DNA of 64,000 nucleotides, from assembly GCA_963703075.1 (NCBI GenBank), contig OY969786.1, positions 3,534,001 to 3,598,000 of the forward strand, given 5' to 3'. Position 1 is the stretch's first letter; the number at the start of each line of letters is the position of its first letter. The notes under the pieces are model-generated. The model was given only the letters and a program-made list of their open reading frames with translations, did no database searches and was not told the DNA's origin. Positions 18,270 through 25,435 of this stretch are shown here, piece by piece. This stretch comes from Korobacter sp963703075 (lineage in GTDB: Bacteria > Acidobacteriota > Terriglobia > Terriglobales > Acidobacteriaceae). Made by a program: the position numbers and the translations under genes.

Positions 18270-18827
18270 GGGAGGCCGGGCGAGGCTACAGAACCGGCAA
18301 CGATGGAAGAGCAAGCCTCATTCCACAAAGGGCGTGGGAGGCGCTTTCGATCGGGTCGTTAACCCCACGAAAATGCAGGGCTTCGGCGTTCCACATTGTG
18401 AGCTGAAGTTGCCAGAGACGTAACAAAAGGTAACAGAGGGGTCGCAGGCGGCCAAATTTGGCACTCGCGTGCCTACATTCGGGTGATAATTGCCCGGTCG
18501 GATCTAGGTGAAAATTCTGCCCTTATACGACGTTTGTCGGATTGCAATTCTCCACGAGAGTGCCGATATTTTGCGGCTTTGCTTGCCATTCTTCTGAAAC
18601 CCGCATAGGATAAGGGCGCTGGGCGATCGCCCGGATTCAGCTTGACTCAAATCGCGTGTTCTACGTTCGAAATTCGCAGGTTCCAAGCGTGCCGCTTCTC
18701 GCTCGCTGCACCGAACCTGTTGCACCCGCAGCCGACCGTTCCGAGTTGGCGTGGGCATTCATGTGGCTTCTTATCCCTACATCCTTGAACGGGGATCGAT
18801 TCCGTTCGCTGTCGTCCCGGAGAAACT
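18270..18827. other. Intergenic region upstream of GGDEF and gvpL/F genes
   Basis: About 560 bases between divergent genes. It contains only weak open frames with no conserved sequence, and a sigma-54-like TGGCAC...TGC with incorrect spacing near 18463. A GGAG site lies just before the gvpL/F ATG. Confidence 0.4.
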
Positions 18828-19575
18828 ATGGCGTGGTACGCATACTGTATCGCTGAACAGGAAGCGCTTCATAACGGCCTTCGCGCACGTCGGCCTTTCG
18901 CCTTTTCCAGTATTCGTGGCATCAACCAGGGCGCGGTGCTGGCTTATCCCAGTGGCGACTTCGCAGTGGTGGTGAGCGAATATAAGCATGATGGGCTTCT
19001 CACGCAGCAGGCGATCGTAGACCATGCGCGCGTGGTGAGCGAATGCTTCCGCATCTCAACCGTCCTCCCTTTCAAGTTCGGCACCGTTTTTGAAACCGAC
19101 GAAGCACTTCGCCGGGCCGTACGGACCAATCGCAAGACCTTCCTCGACTCCGTCGCAAAGCTTCGCGGCAAAGCCGAAATGCACATCAAGCTCTTGCTGA
19201 AGGACGGATCGCTGCAGGAGATTTTCACCGACGGCGCTCTACCCGCGACCGTCGGCAGCGATTACCTGATGAAGTTGCGCGACCGCGCCGCACGCGAACG
19301 CGAACGCCAAACCAAGGCACGCGCGCTCTCCCTGCAGGTCAACAAACTCTTCTCTCCGCTGCAGGAAGAGATCAGTTGCAAACGCATCGAATCCGGCGGG
19401 ATCATCCTCGACATAGCCCACCTCATCGACAGCAAATCCATCGAGAAATATCAGAACCGTTTCACCTCCGCCTCGCGACAGTTCAAGAACTGCGAAGTCT
19501 CGGTCAGCGGTCACTTGGCCGCCGTATCACTTTCTCCCCGGGAAATTGCGGACCGTGAACAATCAAAACAACTGA
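18828..19575 (+). CDS. Gas vesicle protein GvpL/GvpF family (frame broken near 19513)
   Basis: Recognised by the family motifs VLPFKFGTVF, KAEMHIKLLLKD and SDYLMKLRDRA (about residues 80-155). Family members are minor structural or assembly proteins of gas vesicles. The canonical C-terminus GPWPPYHF appears only after skipping one base at about 19513 (GGT CAC TTG becomes GGT CCT TGG); the corrected gene stops at 19575, just before a strong terminator, whereas the uncorrected frame runs through the terminator to 19661. No other gvp gene is in the window. Confidence 0.82.
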
Positions 19576-19596
19576 GAGTTCCTGGTTTTGCGGTGC

Positions 19597-19626
19597 AAAA
19601 AGGCGGCCTAAAAGGCCGCTTTTTTC
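19597..19626 (+). terminator. Rho-independent terminator after gvpL/F
   Basis: Stem GCGGCC/GGCCGC extended by A-T pairs, loop TAAAA, followed by six T. Its position supports the stop at 19575. Confidence 0.88.
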
Positions 19627-19841
19627 ACGCAAAACGCTCCTTTTTCGCACAAAATCGCTAGTAAACAGGTTCCACTTTTGGCCTTCACGGTACAATCTTG
19701 TCATTCGCTCTGGGATTAGGGCCCGTTCATTTTGTCGCCGCAGTGGTGTGTTTCTGCTGCGGGTGGGTAACCGGGTGCTCAGAAAGATCATCTCAGTGCT
19801 CTGAGCAGCAGGGTGCTCGTAGGGGTGGTTTTCCGTTGCCG

Positions 19842-21382
19842 ATGGGGTCGATGAGGATGCAGCCGAGCCAAAAAACACGCGTACTGATCGTCGACGAGGA
19901 CGCGAGCTTCGCCCGCTTCGTTCAGTCGTATTTGACGCGCCGCAACTTCGACGTGAGTTGCGCCTCGAATGGCGACGAAGCGATTCGCATGTTCCGCGTC
20001 TACGATCCTGGGCTCGTGCTGCTCGACGCAACCGCGAACCTCAGCGGACTCGAGACTCTCGAACGTCTCAAGCAAATCAAGCCGGAAGTCGCGGTCATCA
20101 TGACCGCCAGTCATTCGGACCCGAAGTAATTTTCAAGTCGTCGAAATTAGGGGCAGAAGACTTCATCGCCAAGCCTTTCGAGCCGGTGGAACTCGATCGC
20201 CGCATTACCAAGTTGCTCGAGAAGCAGAGGGCGTCGACGGAAGTGGTGCAGTTGCGCGACCAGGTCCGGCGCAACCACGATTTCGTGGCGCTGTTCGGCA
20301 CCAGCCCGAAGATGGAAGAGGTAAAGGAAACGATCGAGCAGGTCGCCGACACGACGGCCACGGTACTGATCCGCGGCGAGAGCGGTACGGGCAAGGAAGT
20401 CGTAGCGCGGATGATCTACGCGCAATCCTCGCGGCGCGATAAACCGTTCGTCAAAGTAAACTGCGCGGCCATCCCCAACGAATTGCTGGAGAGCGAACTC
20501 TTCGGCTACGAGCCGGGCGCATTCACCGGCGCCAACCGGCAGAAGCTGGGAAAATTCGACCAGGCGCACTTCGGCACCATCTTTCTCGACGAGATCAGCG
20601 AGATGCATCCGGCGCTGCAAGCCAAGCTTCTGCACGTGTTGCAGGACGGCGAATTCGCGCGCCTGGGTGGCAAACGCGACATCGCCGTGGACGTGCGGGT
20701 GCTGGCCGCCACCAACAAGCCGCTGGAGCGGGCAGTCGGTGAAGGTCTCTTCCGCGAGGACTTGTTCTACCGCCTGAATGTTGTGACGGTGCACATTCCG
20801 CCGCTGCGCGAACGCCGGCCCGAAATCCCGGTCTTCCTCGACTACTTCCTGCACAAGTACAGCGAGTTCTACGGCAAGAACCCGCCGCCGTTCAGCGACT
20901 ACGCGGTGCAGCGGATGATTGAGTACACCTGGCCGGGAAACATCCGCGAACTTGAGAACCTCGTCAAGCGATACGTTATCGTAGGCAACGAAGCGCAAAT
21001 CATCCGCGAGCTTTCGATCCACAAGCCGGTGATGTCGTCGGTGAGCGGGGCGAGTGCCTCCTGGGGGCTTCCGCGTGACCACCAGGAGCAGGCGCACGTT
21101 CCTGAAGCTCCAGCGCGGCCCGTACCCTCGTCGTCGAAGACCGCCGACCCGGACGGCAATGCTTCTCTCTCGCTGCTGGAAATCGGCCGCCGTGCCGCCA
21201 TGGCAGCGGAGCGCGAAGCGATCGAGCGGGTACTCACCCAAACTCGCTGGAACCGGCGCCAGGCGGCCAAGATCCTGAAGATCAGCTACAAAGCTTTACT
21301 GAACAAGCTGAAAGCAATCGAAGAACAGAACGCTGCCCAAAACCAAGGCTTGCCTCCGGCGAAGAAAACGACCGTTTCTTAA
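19842..21382 (+). CDS. NtrC-family sigma-54-dependent response regulator (frame broken near 20128)
   Basis: Receiver domain first (VLIVDEDASF acidic pocket; phospho-acceptor Asp in LVLLDATANLSG), then an AAA+ domain with Walker A GESGTGKE, the sigma-54 contact loop GAFTGA and Walker B GTIFLDEISEM, then a Fis-type helix-turn-helix (NRRQAAKILKISYKALLNKL). The receiver ends at TAA 20127-20129 after SHSDPK, and the chain resumes one frame over with VIFKSSKLGAEDFIAKPFEP, the expected end of a receiver; one missing base restores it. Three close ATGs (19842, 19851, 19857) are possible starts. No partner histidine kinase is adjacent. Confidence 0.9.
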
Positions 21383-21589
21383 ACGGATTGGCGATTCCCA
21401 TATTGAACCTGACGGCCTTAAAGTGGAACGCCGGTTCCACTTCTTCCCCAAGCGCGCAGCCGGCGCAATTGCGCGGAAACTGCTCAAAACAGGGGGGATC
21501 AAGAGGGTAAGTTTCAGAAACGTAAGATGTTGCCTTAGGGAAGCAACCTCTGTTGCATATTGCGACACATTTGGCTTTCAAAATGCTAT

Positions 21590-21757
21590 TTAGAGAAACA
21601 ACCAAAGAGGCAATTGCCCAAATGTTTTCTCTCTTCCATGTGTCAAAACTTCTCTTGCGTTCTGCCCTGCAGAACGATCCCTTGCATCGACTTCCCTGAA
21701 ATTCCCGCCAGACTCGCCTCTTTCGAGCGGCTTCCGAAACTGGAGCCGCTTTTTGAT
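21590..21757 (+). ncRNA. Candidate structured small RNA with its own terminator
   Basis: This 590-base gap has no conserved gene but ends in a good intrinsic terminator 340 bases after the preceding stop. Within it, AAAGAGGC (21604-21611) can pair with GCCTCTTT (21716-21723) to close the molecule, and CGTTCTG/CAGAACG (21658-21676) forms a perfect hairpin inside. Upstream, TTGCGA and TGCTAT about 18 bases apart could act as a promoter. The closed stem with internal hairpin and terminator recalls 6S RNA in outline, but identity is not established; it may simply be a long 3' untranslated region. Confidence 0.35.
21726..21757 (+). terminator. Rho-independent terminator
   Basis: AGCGGCTTCC (21726-21735), loop GAAACT, GGAGCCGCT (21742-21750), then TTTT. 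One bulged T in the stem. Confidence 0.75.
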
Positions 21758-21841
21758 TTTGGCTTCCTTTTCTGAAGTGCGGCATCTGATCGTTTACGTC
21801 GAGCGGCCATTGAGCCAGCGCGTGCTGGTGGACACATCAAG

Positions 21842-21871
21842 TTGACGCCCGCCTCGCCGTCGAAATATGAT
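21842..21871 (+). promoter_or_regulatory. Promoter of the DksA/TraR-family gene
   Basis: TTGACG (21842-21847), 18-base spacer, TATGAT (21866-21871). Expected leader about 95 bases. Confidence 0.6.
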
Positions 21872-21972
21872 TTTTAATTCGCGCCAAGCCTTGGCTCCTT
21901 CTGTAGACGCGCCGCGCGGGCGTGCTATGGCGAGTTCGTTCGGAGCAGAACAGGCGCAGGTAACCGGAAAAC

Positions 21973-22338
21973 ATGGATAAGAAGAAAATCGACACCCTGA
22001 AAAAACAACTCGAGCAGCGCCGCGACGACCTTCGCACAACGATGACCAAGAACGCGCAGGACGGCCGCGAGGCGGGCGAAGAATCGGCGCAGGACATCGC
22101 GGATCGCGCTACCAGCTCGTACACCAAGGAATTTCTTTTCACCCAGAGCGCCAACGACCGGAGTCTTCTGCAGATGGTCGAAGGGGCGCTGGTTCGCATC
22201 AACGAAGGCACGTATGGCGAATGCATTTCCTGCGGAAGCGAGATCAATGCCCGGCGTCTCGACGCAGTTCCCTGGACACGCCATTGCATCGCCTGCCAGG
22301 AAAAGCTGGAAAAGGGCGAGCTCGAAGCTGCCCGCTAA
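21973..22338 (+). CDS. DksA/TraR-family zinc-finger protein
   Basis: 121 residues: a charged N-terminal coiled coil (LKKQLEQRRDDLRTTM) and a four-cysteine zinc finger CISCGSEINARRLDAVPW...CIAC near the C-terminus. Family members bind the RNA polymerase secondary channel and modulate transcription, often with ppGpp. The acidic tip of true DksA (DxxDxA) is replaced by a region around SAQDIADRATS, so D-A-like residues are partly kept; function as DksA is uncertain. Confidence 0.88.
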   Translation: MDKKKIDTLKKQLEQRRDDLRTTMTKNAQDGREAGEESAQDIADRATSSYTKEFLFTQSANDRSLLQMVEGALVRINEGTYGECISCGSEINARRLDAVPWTRHCIACQEKLEKGELEAAR

Positions 22339-22358
22339 GCGAACTTCGACCTTGTGCG

Positions 22359-22382
22359 GTGCCCCGCGATGGGGCACTTTGC
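22359..22382 (+). terminator. Probable terminator
   Basis: GTGCCCC (22359-22365), loop GCGAT, GGGGCAC (22371-22377), then TTT. Short T-run. Confidence 0.55.
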
Positions 22383-22396
22383 ATTTGAGGCGCGCC

Positions 22397-22852
22397 TTGA
22401 GATTTGCGGCCCAGATCGCAGTCACTCTCATGCTGAGCGCCGCCGCCATGCCCGCGCAATCCGCGCCCGGTCCGCAACTGGCAAACTTCGCCGGTACGTT
22501 CAAGGCGGAGTTCCACAAGCAGACCTGGCTGGTGTTGACGCTGGTCGGGAGCGGCCAGACGCTCACGGGAACGTTGCTGCATTCCATTCAACTGAGCGCG
22601 GACGACGAGGGCGACATCACCAGCGTGGGCGACGAGATGTCTTCGGAGAAGATCGTGCATGCGGAGGTACAAGGCGATGGCCTGCAAATCACCGCGCGCG
22701 ACGAAGAGGATAACGATGAGCGGTACACGCTGCACCTGACCGGGGCGGACACGGCCGAACTAAGGCCAGTGGTTGCGGAAGGCGTCGCCGGGCCGAAGCC
22801 CTTCCATCTAAAACGCAGCGCCCCGTCCATAGACATCCCCACCGCACAATAG
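22397..22852 (+). CDS. Small exported hypothetical protein
   Basis: 151 residues if started at TTG 22397, which has GAGG seven bases upstream and yields a signal peptide (MRFAAQIAVTLMLSAAAMPAQS). The mature domain looks like a beta-barrel of about 125 residues (FAGTFKAEFHKQTWLVLTLV, GDGLQITARDEEDNDERYTL). The open frame extends upstream into the end of the dksA-like gene but that part is not protein-like. No family recognised. Confidence 0.65.
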   Translation: MRFAAQIAVTLMLSAAAMPAQSAPGPQLANFAGTFKAEFHKQTWLVLTLVGSGQTLTGTLLHSIQLSADDEGDITSVGDEMSSEKIVHAEVQGDGLQITARDEEDNDERYTLHLTGADTAELRPVVAEGVAGPKPFHLKRSAPSIDIPTAQ

Positions 22853-22854
22853 AA

Positions 22855-22981
22855 AGCCGCCCGGGCAGACAGCCCCACCCTTCGCTGCGCTCAGGATGGG
22901 GCACCCACTGGACAATAAGAAGCCGGACAGACAGACATTCCCACCCTTCGCTGCGCTCAGGATGGGGCACCCGCTGGATCA
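22855..22981. repeat. Two tandem copies of a palindromic intergenic repeat
   Basis: Two units of about 64 bases, each with the core CCACCCTTCGCTGCGCTCAG followed by GATGGGGCACCC (cores at 22876-22906 and 22941-22972) and the flanks AAGCCG and GCTGGA/ACTGGA. The core is an imperfect palindrome (CCCACCCT with AGGATGGG). Such short GC-rich elements recur between genes in acidobacterial genomes (from memory). Confidence 0.8.
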
Positions 22982-22984
22982 TAA

Positions 22985-23008
22985 AAAGCCGCCCGGATAG
23001 GCGGCTTT
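22985..23008. terminator. Bidirectional terminator
   Basis: AAAGCCGCC (22985-22993), loop CGGATA, GGCGGCTTT (23000-23008). It lies between convergent genes. Confidence 0.75.
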
Positions 23009-23028
23009 CTCGAGCGAAGTGTTTTGGT

Positions 23029-23745
23029 TTACGAAGTCGCGTCGGTCAGGGTCTGGATCTGCAGCGGTCCCTGTCCCCCATTGTCTTCGATGATGATGGT
23101 CTCAACGGCTCCCGAGGCATAGGCGCCATTGCCACCGGTAAAGAAAGGGATTTTTTGGCCGGTCGGTGTGATGCAAAGTTGGTCGGTACCCGCGGTAAAG
23201 GTTTGATACCCGGAGCCACTTCCGAACGCGAGGTTAGTAACTTTGGCGGAGACGCCGTCGAGGTACTGCTGGCTGCAGTTGCCGGAGGAATCGACGACGT
23301 AGATATCGACATTGGGCAAAAACGACGACGCATTCACAAACCGAAGCTGGAAGTCTCCGGTTGTGGCTGCGGTGGTCTGGTCGGTGAGAAGGACGCCAGT
23401 GGTTTCGGTGGCGGCGCCGATGGTGACGAAGGTGTAGCTGTCGCCTCCGGTAAAGGTCTCCGTGGTGTCGATCAGGTCGGTAGATGTTCCGGAGTTGCGC
23501 ACTTCGAAGGTCTGGCTGCCACTGGTCACGTTGGCGTAGGGACTGGTGTTGTTGAACGTGACGCCGGTGGCAAAGGACGCGCTCGCGACCAAATAGTCGT
23601 AGCCCGTGGTGCCGATCGTATAGCCATTCGCGTTCGTAACGCGCAAGGCGGCTGTCGTGGAACTGCTGCCGCCCCCGCAGCCGGCCGCGAAGAACATCCC
23701 TCCCAACAACCCAAGCACCAGCACCACTGGTGCAATCGTCTTCAT
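23029..23745 (-). CDS. DUF4397-like lipoprotein
   Basis: 238 residues starting MKTIAPVVLVLGLLGGMFFA with the lipobox AAGC, so the mature protein is lipid-anchored at Cys20 or close to it. A GGAAGAGAG ribosome site sets the start. The mature part is Thr/Ser/Gly-rich beta sequence with DYLVASASFATGVTFNN and LRFVNASSFLPNVDIYVV, the latter typical of the DUF4397 domain. Function unknown, probably cell-surface. Confidence 0.8.
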   Translation of the reverse strand: MKTIAPVVLVLGLLGGMFFAAGCGGGSSSTTAALRVTNANGYTIGTTGYDYLVASASFATGVTFNNTSPYANVTSGSQTFEVRNSGTSTDLIDTTETFTGGDSYTFVTIGAATETTGVLLTDQTTAATTGDFQLRFVNASSFLPNVDIYVVDSSGNCSQQYLDGVSAKVTNLAFGSGSGYQTFTAGTDQLCITPTGQKIPFFTGGNGAYASGAVETIIIEDNGGQGPLQIQTLTDATS

Positions 23746-24112
23746 AACTCTCTTCCTCCATCGCAACGCGGTTGCGCGACACTGGCGAAACAGCCCGCTC
23801 TTTGAAGAGCAAATTTTACTGCATTCATTTGTGCTGTTCTGCTTCTTCTTTGATACAGGAGCGAATGGCGCAGCCACAACTCACATCTTGATTCATTACG
23901 ATTATTTACCGGCAACGATCACATATTGGTGCCGGCTCTGCAGTGGGATGCGATGGTCTTACACTTTCATGCGACGCGCGCGGCTCCGGATTTCAACACT
24001 TTCATGGCGAGCCTGCAGAAAGCCACACGGAGGGTTGCGTTGCCTCACGCTCGCCTGACTGTTAAAATCAACAGTTCCCGCCATTCGATTCTTTCGTTCT
24101 TAAGGACACAGA
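23746..24112. other. Divergent intergenic region
   Basis: About 370 bases between the lipoprotein and the TPR protein genes. It holds the promoter at 24040-24068; an AT-richer patch around 23860-23930 may serve the lipoprotein gene. No gene seen. Confidence 0.45.
24040..24068 (+). promoter_or_regulatory. Promoter of the TPR membrane protein gene
   Basis: TTGCCT (24040-24045), 17-base spacer, TAAAAT (24063-24068); leader about 38 bases. Confidence 0.6.
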
Positions 24113-24820
24113 GTGCGTAGTGACGTTCGACATCAGTTAAAGCGCGACCGGTTCGCGGAAACCACCACCGAGACAATGCATTGGGCGGTGGAGCACCGCT
24201 CCCGCGTCATCCTGTACGGTTCCCTGGCGCTGGCGGTCATTGTGCTCGCTATCAGCTTCTACGCGGTACGCCGGTCGCAGGAACAGCAGGCAGGTCTGGC
24301 TTTGGCAGACGCCATGGAAACCTACAACGCGCCGATCGTTCCCGCCGGCACGCCGCCGCAACCCGGACTGGTGATGTTCAACAGCGCGAAGGACCGGGCC
24401 ACCGCCGCCAACGCGGCCTTCCATAAGATCGCCGAGAAATATTCCACCCAGTCGGGCAAAGTGGCGCGCTACATGGAAGGCATTACTTACAGCGATATGG
24501 GCGACTACGCGAACGCGGAGAAGGATCTGAAGGATGTAGCCGGCCACGGCAACTCCGACCTGGCGAACCTCGCGAAGTTCGCGCTCGCTTCCGTCTACCG
24601 GCAGAACAACCGTGAATCGGACGCAATCAACATCTACCAGGAGATTGAAGCGCATCCTTCACAGTCCGTGGGAAAGACGATGGCCGATCTGGAACTGGCT
24701 TCCATCTACAGCGCCAAGCAGCCGGACAAGGCGAAGGTGATTCTGCAGCAACTCGTAAAGGACAATCCCGATACGACGATCGCGCAACTCGCTACCGAGA
24801 AGCTGGCCGCGATTAAGTAG
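24113..24820 (+). CDS. Membrane-anchored TPR protein (YfgM-like)
   Basis: 235 residues from a GTG start with an AGGA site. A basic N-terminus precedes one transmembrane helix (about residues 31-50, VILYGSLALAVIVLAISFYA), then a periplasmic helical-repeat domain with TPR-like units (KVARYMEGITYSDMGDYANA; FALASVYRQNNRESDAINIY). Same plan as YfgM, an ancillary factor of the Sec translocon, but sequence is too divergent to name it. Confidence 0.8.
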   Translation: MRSDVRHQLKRDRFAETTTETMHWAVEHRSRVILYGSLALAVIVLAISFYAVRRSQEQQAGLALADAMETYNAPIVPAGTPPQPGLVMFNSAKDRATAANAAFHKIAEKYSTQSGKVARYMEGITYSDMGDYANAEKDLKDVAGHGNSDLANLAKFALASVYRQNNRESDAINIYQEIEAHPSQSVGKTMADLELASIYSAKQPDKAKVILQQLVKDNPDTTIAQLATEKLAAIK

Positions 24821-24839
24821 TTGCAAAGAACTTCGACAG

Positions 24840-24863
24840 CCCGGCAGAGATGCCGGGTTTTTT
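24840..24863 (+). terminator. Rho-independent terminator
   Basis: CCCGGCA/TGCCGGG stem with GAGA loop and six T. Confidence 0.9.
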
Positions 24864-25030
24864 CCTGAAGCTACAACAGCAGCTCTCGATCTTGCTTGTC
24901 AGCAGGCCAACCTCAGGCCAAGAATTGCATCTTTAGATACGTACGCCTTGTCTGCAATCGTGCGTCTTACCGCCGAATTCAGCACGAGAGCTTTTCGGTT
25001 CTGAAATTTACTGTCCCTGAAGGAGGCACA

Positions 25031-25297
25031 ATGAAAGGTTTTTTAATTGGACTCGGCATTGGAGTCGGGTTGGGAGTGCTGTTTGCGCCCATGAGTGGAG
25101 AAGAAACCCGCAATAATCTTTCGCAGCGCGCGAACGATCTTGCGGACACTGCGCGCGAAGCGTATGAGTCGAATCGCGATCGCGTGCAGCGCGGCGTGGA
25201 ACAGATTCGCACCGGCGCCGAGCGCGTCATGGGCCAGGTCAAGAACACCGGCAGCGATGTCGCTTCTGACCTGCAGCAGCGCGCCAGCAACCTGTAA
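25031..25297 (+). CDS. YtxH-domain stress protein
   Basis: 88 residues with a strong AGGAGG ribosome site. The N-terminal glycine-rich hydrophobic helix MKGFLIGLGIGVGLGVLFAP and the following MSGEETRNNL are the YtxH signature; the rest is a polar amphipathic helix. Members are general-stress, membrane-attached proteins of unknown mechanism. Confidence 0.85.
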   Translation: MKGFLIGLGIGVGLGVLFAPMSGEETRNNLSQRANDLADTAREAYESNRDRVQRGVEQIRTGAERVMGQVKNTGSDVASDLQQRASNL

Positions 25298-25323
25298 TCT
25301 GAGTGTCGCAAGGATTTTCGAAG

Positions 25324-25351
25324 AGGCAGCCCTCCCCCGGCTGCCTTTTTC
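25324..25351 (+). terminator. Rho-independent terminator
   Basis: GGCAGCC (25325-25331), C-rich loop, GGCTGCC (25339-25345), T-run. Confidence 0.88.
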
Positions 25352-25435
25352 TTGTGCGTGCTGCGCCGTGCCACTCGTCGCATACCGACCGGTGGAATTT
25401 CCGAAAATCAGCCTTGAAGTGCTAAAACATTGCGC

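Noticed and set aside
18461..18477. Sigma-54-like promoter TGGCAC...TGC upstream of the gvpL/F and GGDEF genes
   Set aside because: Spacing between GG and GC is nine instead of ten bases and it is more than 350 bases from gvpL/F.
18504..18758. Minus-strand 84-codon open frame in the 18.5 kb gap
   Set aside because: No ribosome site, no conserved composition, overlaps the upstream region of gvpL/F.
23155..23805. Plus-strand frame opposite the DUF4397 lipoprotein
   Set aside because: Gly-rich repeat arises from Thr/Ser-rich coding on the other strand.
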